From: Doryteuthis pealeii
Lineage: Eukaryota > Mollusca > Cephalopoda > Myopsida > Loliginidae
Reading direction: 5' to 3'
NCBI GenBank assembly: GCA_023376005.1
Contig: CM042151.1
Span: 74,137,707 to 74,201,706, forward strand
DNA length: 64,000 nucleotides
Shown here: positions 47,380-59,099 of the stretch, piece after piece
Layout: every line of letters begins with the position of its first letter
How positions within the stretch are numbered: the first letter of the stretch is position 1
Notes under the pieces: model-generated
The model's input: only the letters and a program-made list of their open reading frames with translations
What the model was told of the DNA's origin: nothing
Databases searched by the model: none
Translations under genes and position numbers: made by a program

Positions 47380-48127
47380 ATCTTTAATATCAATTAATAA
47401 TATTCTGTATCATCAGAAGACCCAATTATTTTCCAGATAACGTTTTGTATGAGAAAGATTTTAATTTTATCCAAATTATTTTTATTGACAATGTTACTGT
47501 TTCGTATCTGAGTAAGTTAAGTAGTAGATCTCCCCTTGTAATGAAAAAGAAAATTACCTTTGAAAATAGATAAACTTTTTTTGATGACTGCTAAAAAAAT
47601 TGTTTTAACAATTAGGGACCATTTAAAGATAATAAGACAAAAAAAAACTTTATTATTGTAAATTTTAAGGATCAATTCAATTAATGTGAATTTTTGTCAA
47701 AATAGAAAATCACCGGAATTAACTCCCTTGCCTTTCACTTTAAGAAAACCTTTTTGAATTGATTGCAAATGAACGATACGTTTTTAATTTCATTCAACCA
47801 GAATACATTAGTTTTATTGAAAATATTACATTTTCCCCCTTTTTTCTAACGTTGTATAACACGTAAGGAAGAAAAATCAGACAAAAGAAAAGAGAAAGAA
47901 GTAAGTATAACGTTATGTTATTATTTCTCTTTACAAAAAAAAAAAAGAAAACGTAATTTGCAGTGAAACTCTGTTTTCCACTGACGAAAAAGTAAAATGA
48001 TTTAAAAATTTCTGACAATACTTTATCCACTATTGATACAAAAATATCTGGAATCTTTTGAAAACTGATTTAATTATTGATCAAAAATCTAAGAAAAATC
48101 AGACGAAAGAACAGAGAAAGAAGTAAA
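47380..48127 (+). repeat. Interspersed repeat family C
   Basis: Matches 33400-34165 and 12310-13090 (AGAAGACCCAATTATTTTCC, ACCGGAATTAACTCCCTTGC, GAACAGAGAAAGAAGTAAA). Interrupted at its end by the family D element. Confidence 0.65.
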
Positions 48128-50218
48128 TAGTGATGTGCAGAGAAGTGCAAAGGGAGGTAATTTTTTTTTTTTTTAATTTCTTAATTTTAAAACAATTACC
48201 AAAAATCAGGGAATTGTCCGATTTTAATGAAATTTTCACCAAATTATTTTCCCACGACTTAATTTTATAAGGATTAGTTTATTTTATGGAAGAAACTTGA
48301 AAAAATACTTTTTTTTATAAATTCAGAATGTGTGTGTGTGTGGGGGGGGGGTTTGACCATTGACCATTTGAAGAAAAAAAAATCCCGGTCCCTAATTTTT
48401 ACATTTCTTGAAAGATTATATCCTGAAGAATATATAGAAAAATAAAAAAAAAAATATAAATTCAATAACCTAAAAAAGTGATTTTAAAATTTAAAATTCA
48501 TTTTCTTAAAACTCAAAAAATAAATAATGTAGCAAGTTTTTTTTTTTTCATAGTATTAAAAAATGTAGTTTTCTTTAAATTGATGGAAAAAAAAATTATT
48601 CTATCTAAGTTAAACTGAGTTTTTCACTACCTTAAAAATTTCAAGGTCCATTATATATGTGCAAGATTATTATGGACTAACTAGCAATTTTAACCAAAGA
48701 TAGCCCAAAAATTTATCTTTGAAAAAATCTAAGTTAAAACCATGCATAACCTGGCAACATATTTTAAAAGAATTAAAACAATTTTTTTAAAATCGTCAAT
48801 TTAAATTATGGAAGCCTAAAAGAGCCATTTATCTTGCTCTCTGAACACGTGATTTTTGAACGAATTCAACGCATCTCACAAGTTTGTGAACGAATTCAAC
48901 GCATCTCACAAGCTATTATAATTCATTCATAAAGGAAGACTTTATTTCAAAAAGTACATTGTTCTTTTATTTATTTATTTATTTATTACATTCCTTTCAA
49001 AAATAGTAAACTGGAAATTAATACCTAATCTAATTAAAATAAAAAATTAAATTATTGAACACTGAAATTAAACTGAATGTTCTTAAAAATATATTTTACA
49101 TGAATATTTTTATTGTTATACTGACACTAACTAGTAAACATTTTTTGTTATATTTAAAAAAAAAAACAAAAAAAACAACAAAAAAAACAAAACAAACAAA
49201 CAAAACAACCACAAACAAATAACACTTTAACACTAACTATTAAACATTTTTGTAGTTATAATAAATAAACAAAAAAAAAACAAACAAACAAACAACCACA
49301 AACAAATAACACTTAAAGTCTTGTTAAATTTTGCTGTTTTCATGTAAATTTTCATTCGCGTTAACAGAAATTATTGGCAAATGAATTCTTTTTGTTTATG
49401 AAATTATTCGCTATTGAAATTTTTAAAGTTTCCTAATATCGTTTATTCTGTAATTGGTCAGTCTGGAATTTTTTTCCGGTGCTAAAACCATAATTTTTAT
49501 TAATTAACAGTATTATTAAAAAAATTGTGGCTTCTGTTTTTTCGGCAAAATATAACTTTATACATAAAGTTTATTAACAGCGATTTTTTAAAAATTGTTT
49601 CATCATTAAATTTTCATTCAAGAAATGTAAAATTAATTTTCCTAAAAAAAAAAAAAAACTTAAACATTTCTTCGTGTTTGGTTTTACAAAAAAAAAAAAA
49701 AAAAAAAAAAAAAATACCTACCACTTTATCTTTACTTTAAATTAAAATTTAAAGTAAAGATTTATTTCAAATATAAGATCTTAATTCTTGATATACTGAT
49801 CATTTCATTAAATTCGGATTATTATTTTAATTTTGCTGATTCTTTTTTTAAAATTGTTGTGCTTAACAAATAACTTTTGTTCATGATTTAAACATTTTCC
49901 GTTTTAAAGTAAAAAAAAAAATGAAAACATAAAAAATGATTTTACGTTTGTTTTTTGTTTTTTTAACACTTAGCGCTTTTTTCTTAAACTAAAAATTAAT
50001 CTTTACTTTTTAATCATAATTGACGCAATACTTTTAAAATTCATTATTCAACAATGTTTAACCGAAGTTCAAATCTGGGTATTTGAAACATACGAAATAG
50101 AATTATGTCACTCTAAATAACATTGGGCCTCCATATCTTTTTTCACCTATCATAAAAAAAAACAGGAGAGTTCTAATCTTTAGAGACAGGCGTTCTTGCC
50201 AATCTCCGCACATCCCTA
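48128..50218 (+). mobile_element. hAT-like non-autonomous element D, 2091 bp, with 8-bp target duplication
   Basis: Starts TAGTGATGTGCAGAG and ends CTCCGCACATCCCTA, inverted terminal repeats of about 15 bp with two mismatches. GAAGTAAA is duplicated exactly at 48120-48127 and 50219-50226. Removing it restores the family C word GAAGTAAATATAACGTTCTG found at 13070. The interior has no transposase; it holds simple repeats (TTTA at 48963-48990, AAAC tracts at 49150-49320, a GAACGAATTCAACGCATCTC doublet near 48860) and long A runs. TAG ends and 8-bp duplication indicate hAT. Confidence 0.85.
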
Positions 50219-50226
50219 GAAGTAAA

Positions 50227-51250
50227 TATAACGTTCTGGTATACCCAAAATGGTCCTAAACTGCGTTTTTGACAAAATGACTTTAGCCCCCGCCCTAAAG
50301 AAAATAATTTACTAAAAATCAGGAAATTATTGGATTTTAAGAAATTTTCAGTTTATCGATGAATGCTCTTTTTAATGCATTATTTATTTTATTTAAAACT
50401 TTCTCGTTTTTTTATCAGGTCACTTAATTTTGAACCTCGCCCCCTTATGTTGAAGGCATAACATTTTTTCGAGTTGGTCATTTTCTGTACTAATTACAGT
50501 ATAAATAAACAGATAAATGACCGAAGTTATGAATAGAAAAAAAAGAATTTTACGGTGGCTTTTCTATGAGAAAATAAGTACTGAAAATTGAAAAATAAAA
50601 TGTAAAAAGATAATAAATAATTTTTTTTTTTGAGATTTCTTATTTACTCATTTCGATAATTATTTAATTGCCAATTGTCTATTATCTTATAAAAGAAAAA
50701 AGTATACATCGATATTTTTTCTGTTTAAAAAGGGGGGTACATATTCAATCGGGTTTTTCTTCAAAATGTATACTTTGATGTAATAAAGTAAGGTTTGCAT
50801 TAAATAGATATTATTTCTAGAAACATTCGGCTTTTCATATTTTAAATGAATTTTATATATTAATTTTTCATAGCAAAAATACTAAATTACAGTTTTGAAA
50901 TAAAATAACTAATGCATTATAAAATTCATTAATTGATAAATCAATACTGAAAATTTCACTAAAATCGGATGAATTACCAGATTTTTTGTAAATTTTTTTT
51001 TCAATCGCGAATGTTACATTAAAATTGTAAACAAGCGCTTAAAACAATTGAAAAAGAGACAGCATTGCGGATTGCATCGAAATGGACCAAAATAAATCCT
51101 TTGAAATGTATTAAAAATAAACTGCACATGTAATGATATTTTTTTCTTTTTTTAATGATGGTCATTATGTTACTGTTTATCTATTTAGACAAAAATTTGA
51201 CCTTAGATAATAGATTTAATTAATCTTAATTCGTTTTTAAAAACAGCCGA
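50227..51250. repeat. Family A sequence, diverged
   Basis: Resumes at TATAACGTTCTGG after the family D element and carries the family A body to about 51245, ending in the ATAGATTTAATTAATC region. The left terminus is altered (GGTATACCCAAAATGG instead of TAGGGACTGGC). No gene. Confidence 0.55.
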
Positions 51251-51538
51251 TTTTTGTGGGTATGCCTGAATAAGCAAAAAGACAACAAAAAAAAAAAAAG
51301 AAAAAAAAGCCCTATGTCACTAATACTAATCTCGGAATTTTTTTTTCTATATAACGTGTTATTTAGAATTTGCTTAACCTTCAGGGTTTCTTCTTTAAAG
51401 TTTCAATTTTGGAGGAAAAAACAATTAAAATTACGAGAAACGTAAATGAAACTGAGCAAACGCAGACCAGATTTGTGTAAAAGCATATGTAAATAGGTAA
51501 TCTATGTATTTTATGTAATTCAACATAAGCATTTAGAA
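51251..51538. other. AT-rich stretch, nothing recognised
   Basis: The short frames here have no homologous motif. An A-rich run lies at 51287-51309. Confidence 0.5.
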
Positions 51539-52262
51539 ATGTATTTTAAGTTCACAGTGATGTTATATATTTGAATTAATAATATATGTGTATACACACA
51601 GTATAAAAATTAAAATATTGAATAATCTTTTGGTAAACTTTAAAAAAAACAAAAAAAAGCAAACCTGCTATCGGTACCTCTTATTCTTTAAATAATTGGT
51701 TACACCATAGAGATATATATAATTTCATTACAGAATCAGAAAGAACATACAATTTTCCATAAGAATGCTATGTTTTATCAAAATTGCTCCAAAAATAAAA
51801 ATGGGGAAGAATATAGTTGAATTTCTTGTTCTGAATTTTGAAAAGGTCATTTTTCAACCAATCGGCTACATTCGCACTCAAAGCAATAGACATGAAATAC
51901 GATCCTATTTAATCCGACTTGGGCTTTTAAAAGTACCGACCCTTCTTTGGTCAGCCACTATTTATTTAGTAGACAAGCAATTAACATCACTTTGTACCAT
52001 TTCATCCACTCTCACCAACAGTCACTGACCAATACAACTTCATCTTGATTCTAAGGCTGACTACATATTAACTATTCACACTCTGCTGTGACCGAATTTC
52101 CCATGCACACACGTGCAGCAGAACTCTGAATGACCAACTAAATCCATGATATTCAAGACAACCTTTTTAACACGCAATATATAACGTCCCCTTATTAAAA
52201 TCTCATTTGGACACATTGATATAAATAAACGGCATCCGTGTACTAATTTTTAAATTGACAAA

Positions 52263-52610
52263 ATGACAGGATGTCCCAGTCGCAAACCTTGTATTGTCGA
52301 TGATATCTACAGCGATGATTACAATCATTTGGAATATATTAGGTTGCGTGAGATGATGAAAGAAACTGATAATGCACTTTCAGCACTTGAATGGTTGGCC
52401 AAACATGGTTTGGTGAGAAATTCAAGGAATTGTGAAGAGTGCAACAAACCATGTACTCTCAACAAGCAGGTGTCCAAAAAAATGGCAGGGTATGGTGCTG
52501 CTATGTACACAACTGGCAATGTTCAGTTAAGAGAGATTCCATTTTTTGGAATAGCAAATTAAAATTAAACAAAATAATCAGAATCTTTCTTATGTGGTGC
52601 TCTGAGTGTG
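52263..52610 (+). pseudogene. Merlin/ISXO2-like transposase, N-terminal part
   Basis: Reads LEYIRLREMMKET, ALEWLAKHGLV and NCEECNKPC, the first zinc-ribbon half of ISXO2-like proteins. After an A7 run at 52476-52482 the homology moves to another frame: WCCYVHNWQC (second zinc half), DSIFWNSKLKLNKII and FLMWCSE, which match the ribbon end and the following helix of the family. Homology stops at about 52610, where an inverted-repeat arm begins. Merlin DNA transposons encode such proteins. The frameshift and break make it a relic. Confidence 0.7.
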
Positions 52611-53390
52611 ATACTATGGTTGAAGACGAACATGGTCAGAATAAATAAATAATAAATGAATAAGAAAGGGAATAGGTTAAAGCCAAGCATAAGTAAAAGG
52701 AGTGGGTGGTTGACCTTTTTACGAATCCAAAGATTAGGTCGTAAAGTTTAAAGAGACTTGTACAACCACCATGAAATGGGACCACTTGATGATAATATCT
52801 TAGGCACCCAGGTATTAAAAGCAAAAAGGATTTTTAGGAGAAAATCTCTTTTGAAAAAAATAATGGTCAACGTATTGAAGCCGTAGTGTCTGAAAAAATA
52901 TTTAAGTACTTTAATTTTAAGGGTTAATGGCGACTAGAAGTTGGCGATTTATTTAAGTGCTGGCCCTTTGTGTGGTCCAGAGAAGATGGTTGGGGAAAGG
53001 GGGATTGGACATAAATACAACTAAACTCGAGCACTAAGGCAGTTAGAACCCGGGGATCGAAGGGTTAAGTTCGCCAGTAGGGATAGCAGTAATAGCCAGT
53101 TGGATAGACAGCGAAAGCATCACACACACTCTTCTTCCATCCGTGTCTTGTTTACACTTGTAGTTGTTGTTTTGTTTTTAATCCTTGTGAGCCTGTTTTT
53201 TCTGACTCGTGCCTTAAATTCGGCCAGCACATAATTCACAACGTTGGAGTCTAGACAAGTACATCGAAAGAGCAGAGTGCAGAACAGGTCTTCTCACAGA
53301 GTATCCTCAAAGAATTATCCATTTTTTAGCTATGCATAACTGCCGGCACTGCTGTTAATTGGTGCAAATACTTAAGACTGGAAACAAAAA

Positions 53391-53705
53391 AACTTGAAAG
53401 GAAAAAAGAAAGAAAGAAAGAAAGAAAACTAGAAAGGAAAAAAGAAAGAAAGAAAGAAAACTTGAAAGAAAGAAGAAAGAAAAAGAAAACTAGAAAGGAA
53501 AAAAAGAAAGAAAAAAGAAAACTTGAAAGAAAGAAAGAAAAACAACTAGAAATGAAAAAAAGAAAGAAAGAATGAAAGAAAGACAGAAAATTTGAAAGAA
53601 AGAAAGAAAGAAAAAGAAAGAAAGAAAGAAAGAAAAAAAAAAGAAAAACCTGAAAGAAAGAGAAAGAAAGGAAGAAAGATAACTTGAAAAAAGAAAGAAA
53701 GAAAA
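53391..53705 (+). repeat. Purine microsatellite (GAAA)n, impure
   Basis: About 315 bp of GAAA, GAAAA and AACTTGAAA/AACTAGAAA units. The long minus-strand frame rich in F and S that covers it is low complexity, not a gene. Such tracts can form triplex structures. Confidence 0.9.
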
Positions 53706-53706
53706 A

Positions 53707-54006
53707 GATTGTGCCTTTAAATCTTGCGTGCATCCTCAACAAATAGGAGGGATTGATGGTAGTGGAAATCCAATTGAGGTAGAGTTTGACGAAAGTAAAT
53801 TCATTCTTCAGAAATACCACTGTTGCCACTTTCACCAAGGACACTGGGTTTTTGGTGGCATCAAAAGAGGGTCTGGCAAATGCTTCCTGGTAATGATACC
53901 CAACAGAAAATGTGAAACCTTGGAGCCGATCATACACCAACACATTTTACCAGGAAGCCACATATTTTCATGTGGCTGGTCGGCGTACTCCATTATTATT
54001 AAAATT
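53707..54006 (+). pseudogene. ISXO2-like transposase DDE domain, C-truncated
   Basis: Contains QQIGGIDG, IEVEFDESKF (first catalytic aspartate with the following E), HWVFGGIKRGSGKCF, CETLEPIIHQHILPG and IFSCGWSAYS. The order is that of the ISXO2-like DDE domain. The second catalytic aspartate, normally in the S-D-x-W-x-A-Y box, reads cysteine here. After AYS the frame passes into MITE family A sequence, so the rest of the domain with the final glutamate is lost. It was probably continuous with 52263-52610 before about 1.1 kb came between them. Confidence 0.8.
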
Positions 54007-54180
54007 AATTAAATCTATTATTTAAAGTCAAACTTTTGTCTAAATCGATAAGTAGTAACATAATGACCATCATTAAAAAAAAGAAAAATATCATTACATA
54101 TGCAATTTATTTTTGATTCATTTAAAGGGATTTGTTTCGGTCAATTTCGATGCAATCCACCATTTAGTTATTTTCGCTCC
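54004..54180 (-). repeat. Family A scrap truncating the transposase
   Basis: ATTAATTAAATCTATTATTTAAAG and CATTACATATGCA pieces, as at 16020-16120. 54180-54660 is AT-rich with no recognised feature. Confidence 0.6.
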
Positions 54181-54679
54181 AGCTATGGGTAAATAGTAGG
54201 ATGGACTAAGCTCATCTTTTGAGTCCTAACTAAAGTTTCTTAATAAATTGTATGGTTAAACTGTAGGGCCTTAAGATTTATTTTTACCATCATCCAAAAA
54301 AACAAAACAATTTTAATTTAAGTTTAAATTAACAGTACAAAAGTTTTTTTTTTCATTAAATTCATACATTTAAAAGAAAAACAGCATTTACACTTCATCA
54401 CAAGAAACAATCATTTTAGTGAGTTATGACAGAACAAATAAAAAAAACACAGGTGTACAGCGATGACAACATTTTTTCATTGCATTCGCTGCACTGCTCT
54501 CTCTGGCTGTTATCTCGTGTCATCTGCTAGCTACTTTGAGGACCTTTACACGTTTTGATCATGATTAAGTCCCTTGATGGGCCCCCTACCATAAGGTATA
54601 CAATTAATAGACCAAGAAAGAAAGAGAGGAACAAACAACAAAGACAAGATAAAGTCAGGTGAACATCAAAATGGCAGAG

Positions 54680-54936
54680 AGGTACACAGCTCGCATTGCT
54701 TCTTCCAGTCATTCCATCTGCTACTATTTCATTCAACTCCAGAAACACGGAGATCAAAAAGGTGCTCAAGGTTGCTTTTGTTAAGATGATTAATGACCTT
54801 ATGAGCGTTTACCAGGTCAGTTGCCAGACACCGAAGTTTCAACAAATCCATTCCCAGGGCAGCAAGACGTTCAGAATATGGCAGATGCCTGATGGAGGGT
54901 ATTCGTTTGGTTGCAAGTCTTTGTACAGTTTCTAGA
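54680..54936 (-). pseudogene. LINE reverse transcriptase C-terminal scrap (CR1/L2-like)
   Basis: On the minus strand it reads LETVQRLATKRIPSIRHLPY, SERLAALGMDLL, then DLVNAHKVINHL and LEHLFDL. This follows the C-terminal pattern LExVQRRATKxIPxLRxLxYxERLxxLxL of Jockey/CR1/L2 group LINE proteins. A third LINE type for the window. Frame intact over about 80 residues only. Confidence 0.7.
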
Positions 54937-55689
54937 TATGTACCATTGCAAATATTTCACTTCTGTTTTTTTAAAACAACATTTAGAATTGTGAGACTAC
55001 CTGTTCTGTGCTCTTGCACCTTCAATGCACGATGTCTAGACCCTCAAACATTGTGATATTCTGTGCTGGCCAATTTGAAGGGCATGAGTCAGAGACAGGT
55101 TCACAAGGATTAAAAACAAGCAACAACTACAAGTGTTTGTAAACAAGACGTGGATAGAAGAAGGGAGTCTGTGATACTTCACTGTCTATCCAACTGGCTG
55201 GCTACTGGCTATCTCTACCGGTGACTTTCACACATCAACAGCCCGGCTCTAACTGCCTAAGTGCTGGAGTTTAGCTGTATTTATGTAAAAATTCTCCTCC
55301 ACCATCCCCTGCTCCGGACCACGCAGATGGCCAGTACTTAAATTCAATTGCCGACTTCTAGACATCATTAATCCTTAAAATTAAAGTAATTAAATCTTTT
55401 TCCAGATATAATGTCTTCAATACGTCCACCATTAATTTTTTCCAAAAGAGATTTTCTCATAAAAATCCTTTTTGCTTTTAGTGCCTAGATGCCTAAGATA
55501 TTATCCCCAAGTGGTCTTATTTCACAGTGGTCATATAACCCTCTCAAACCTTACGGCCTAATCTTTTGTGTTTGTTAAAATGGAAAAACACCCACCCATT
55601 TACTTATGCCTGGTTTTAACATATTCTATTTTTATTCATTTATTCTGACCATGTTCTCCTTCCATTATAGTATCACAGAATAAATATCT

Positions 55690-57170
55690 ATATAGTAACA
55701 TAGCAGTGTCTACATATACTATTTAAAAAAGATGGAAATAATAAAAAAATTGTTATAACTAGAACTTTTTATTCAAAAACGTGATATGAAAATAAAACAA
55801 AAATAGGAATCCAACTGACTCACTCACTCTTCAAATTTCCCAGCACCCTTCAATTCTCGCTATCAAGTCTCATCTACACGAGATTTCCATCCACCCCCGC
55901 ATGATTCTAAAAGTCTTTGTGTTTAAGACCACACACAATTTTTCCTCATCTGCCTTTTATTACTTCTAGTGGTTTAACTCTCCTTTCATGTTTGTACAAA
56001 ACTCTCCATCTCCTAAGGAGAGATTATCACCATTCTTAATCTTTCTTAGTTTTTAATGGTCTTTCTGAACTTCTATTGATACCCATACACAATACACCCA
56101 CCTACACATATAATATATGTATACACACATACACATGATCCACACTGAATACTACTTACTACTGGTCTTACTACTACATATTCAATATAACTAATCATAG
56201 AATTATATTTGCACCAGATTTGCATTCTGCACCTATGCATTGTGCATTAATGCATATTGTCAGATTTATTTTTCATCTTAAAATTAAGAGATTGTCCTTT
56301 ATGTAGACTTAAAGGAAACCGTAGCAAACATTTTTCTCCAATTTTTCTTTAAAAAGATAGTTGATATTTATTTTCCTCAGAATGTGAACTTGTAGTAATG
56401 TTATTTTTAAGCATATCTTTTATATAGTATTCCCTTATTATATGAAAATATGTTTTTTATTACTACTACACAAGCAATGATAGAATTTAATTTATTATTG
56501 TCAATTTTACAAAATCTTTGAGAGGAGTTGTTAAATTTGGTTGAATACTATCAAGGATATATTAGATATCATTCACCTACATATAGAGAGTGATGCTGAT
56601 AGCTGTTTGATTTAGTGCATCCTGTGATGCACATGTTTGCTTTGAATGAGTCCCCAGGAAATTTGATGGGTCCCAACCAAAGTTACTTGATAAATTGTAA
56701 GGTTTTATTTATGATATGGGGAAACAACTAAAGCCACCTAACTCCTACCTTGTAACCTATGCTGTGTAATTAATTTCTAAGGAACTATTGAAATGTATTT
56801 ACAGTTAACTTGAAATAGTGAGGGAAGAAAAAAAACTGGGATGCATGGATACAACTTCACTGTGTCGTTTTACATTTTTGTGCATCAGGGACACAGGACA
56901 CATACCTAACAGCATCTCTACATATATATATATATATATGTATTCATATTGAATATCATTGAATGTATTTAATAGCATTCCCAATTGATTTTTTTTATTT
57001 AAGGTTATTGTTATTTAATCATATTAGTTAAATAGAGCAGTGTAAATGGAGTTCAAAACTGGTTGAAAAATGGATCAAAAGTTACGAGAATTTAAAGCCC
57101 CGATATTGCGGGTACAAAAGTGGACATGATTTTGTTTAAAAAAATATGTCAAATCACAAACCAATTCAAA
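55690..57170. other. AT-rich part of the palindrome without a partner
   Basis: No coding content. It has a (TA)n tract at about 56923-56940. Most of it has no counterpart in the left arm. Confidence 0.5.
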
Positions 57171-57594
57171 ACAAGAAATTTCATTATTTCTTCACCATTT
57201 CTTTATTTTTGGAGCAATTTTGATAAAACTTGACATTCTTATGTACAATTGTATGTTCTTTCTGATTCTGCACTCAAATTGTATGTATCTCTCTGCTGTA
57301 ACTCATTATTTAAAGAATAAGAGTTATGAATAGTATTTTTTATTTTTATGTTTGCTACACGATTATTTAAAATTTTCATTTTAATACTGCATGTATACAC
57401 GTATATAGTATTAATTTAAAAATATAACATCACTTTGAACTTAAAATACATTAATTGAAATATGAGCTGATTGTAATATCATAATACCAAAAATTATATT
57501 AAATTTCATTAAATACCAACAAATTCTTGAATCTCTTGTTTCTTTTCTTTTTTCTTTCTTTTAAAATAATATGTCAATTCTTATTCATTCACAG

Positions 57595-58046
57595 ATATCA
57601 ACTGCATTGGAAAAGAATGGGGTTGAAATGTAAAAATACACATTCAAACACCTAACAAATAACAAATATATTCTTCTGATGTGTGTGGATCTACATATTG
57701 AGAACTCACAGGACAATTCTTTTTCTTGAAATTTATTACATGTGTGCTTTCTCTTGGTCAATATTTCAAAGAACAAGTGCAAAAAGAGACTCTAAAGAAA
57801 CCCAACTTTTTTCCATTGTAAAGATCAGAAAATGAATTAATAAATAAATATCCTCGATTTGCAGACCAGCATTATCGCATAGTCTGGAAATATAAAAAGA
57901 CACATTCAAATACATGCTGAAGGAAAAAAAGGTATATTCTACTAAAGTGTAGATCTGCATATTAACAGAGTTTGGAATTGAATATATGAACATTTTCCGA
58001 AATTCACATATCAATATTTTCAGTAAGTTCTAGTTTGAAAGCAATC
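57595..58046 (+). pseudogene. Decayed zinc fingers upstream of ZNF-C
   Basis: Same splice-site-like lead (ends 57594) and same finger scraps as in copies A and B, for example IKRHIQIHAEG near 57893-57925. An extra piece, TTTTTCTTGAAATTTATTACATG near 57720, is also seen in block B. No continuous frame. Confidence 0.65.
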
Positions 58047-59066
58047 ATGCAAACACACATGGGAGAGAAAAAAATTTCTTGTGAAATCTGTGGATCAGTA
58101 TTTTCATACAGTTCTCATTTGAAATCACACATGCGAAGACACACTGGGGAGAAGCCATTTTCTTGTGAAGTCTGTGGATCAGCATTTTCACAGAGTTCCA
58201 GTTTAAAATCACACATGCGAACACACACTGGAGAGAAGCCATTTTCTTGTGAAGTCTGTGAATACTCGTTTTCAGACCCATCTGGTTTAAGAGGGCATAT
58301 GCGAAAACACACTGGTGAGAAACCATTTTCTTGTGAAGTCTGTGGATTGGCATTTTCATACAGTTCCCATTTAAAAGACCACAGACACACACACACTAGA
58401 GAGAAGCCATTTAATTGTGAAGTCTGTGGATCTGCATTTTCACAGAGTTCTAATTTGAGAAGACACATGAAAACACACACTGGAGAGAAACCATTTACTT
58501 GTGAGGTCTGTGGAACGGCATTTTCACAAAGTGGTGGTTTGAAATCACACATGCGAACACACACTGGAGAGAAGCCATTTAATTGTGAAGTCTGTGGATC
58601 AGCATTTTCACAGAGTTCAACTTTGAAATCACACGTGCGAACACACACTGGAGAGAAACCATTTTCTTGTAATGTTTGTGGATCAGCATTTTCAGATCAT
58701 TCCAGTTTTAAATCTCACATGCTAAGACATACTGGTGAGAAATCCTTTTCTTGTGAAGTCTGTGGATCAGCATTTTTACAGAAATCCCATTTGAAAAGAC
58801 ACATGCAAACACACACTTGAGAGAAGCCATTTTCTTGTGAAATCTTTTCATCCGCTTTTTCTGAATCTTCCAGTTTAAGAAGACATATGCTAACACACAC
58901 TGGAAAGAAACCATTTTCTTGTGAAGTTTGTGGATCGGCATTTTCGCAGAATTCCCACTTAAAAGAACACATGTGAACACACACTGGAAAGAAACCATTT
59001 TCTTATGAAATCTGTGGGTCTGCTTTTTCTAGTTGTTTAAAACCTCATGAATTGACTATATACTAA
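58047..59066 (+). pseudogene. C2H2 zinc-finger array ZNF-C with two nonsense codons
   Basis: Nine good fingers (58047-58820, 257 residues) end in THT followed by TGA at 58818, where the linker glycine codon GGA is expected. The same frame continues with two to three worn fingers: the first has lost its second cysteine (SCEIF), a second TGA replaces an arginine codon at 58974, and the last has SYEIC. It stops at TAA 59064-59066. A nine-finger protein could still be made, but there is no LTR-type 3' UTR with AATAAA as in A and B, so I call it a pseudogene with some doubt. Confidence 0.75.
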
Positions 59067-59099
59067 ATTTCTGCTTTAAAAAAGCTGACAGTACTCCAC

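Larger units (their letters stand above)
51539..57452. repeat. Imperfect palindrome of about 5.9 kb
   Basis: Two arm pairs are visible. The outer pair is about 51539-51830 against the reverse complement of 57170-57452 (ATGTATTTTAAGTTCA, GTGATGTTATAT, CAGAATCAGAAAGAACATACAA, CAAAATTGCTCCAAAAATAAA). The inner pair is about 52606-53290 against 55020-55685 (GTGATACTAT, AACATGGTCAGAATAAAT, GGCATAAGTAAA, TTGTTTACACTTGTAGTTG). The arms differ by perhaps 10-20 percent. The right end meets exactly the start of zinc-finger block C. The centre contains the transposase C-terminal part, a purine microsatellite and LINE debris. A decayed large DNA transposon with long inverted repeats or an old inverted duplication would both fit. 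Confidence 0.7.

Noticed and set aside
51765..52028. 87-residue plus-strand frame
   Set aside because: Part of it lies in the palindrome arm, it has no recognisable motif, and no similar frame is open in the partner arm.
53326..53943. 205-residue minus-strand frame rich in F, S and L
   Set aside because: It is the translation of a GAAA microsatellite and runs antisense to the ISXO2 domain.
56923..56940. TA repeats here and at 60588-60612 as regulatory sites
   Set aside because: Simple microsatellites in AT-rich DNA, with nothing to support a function.
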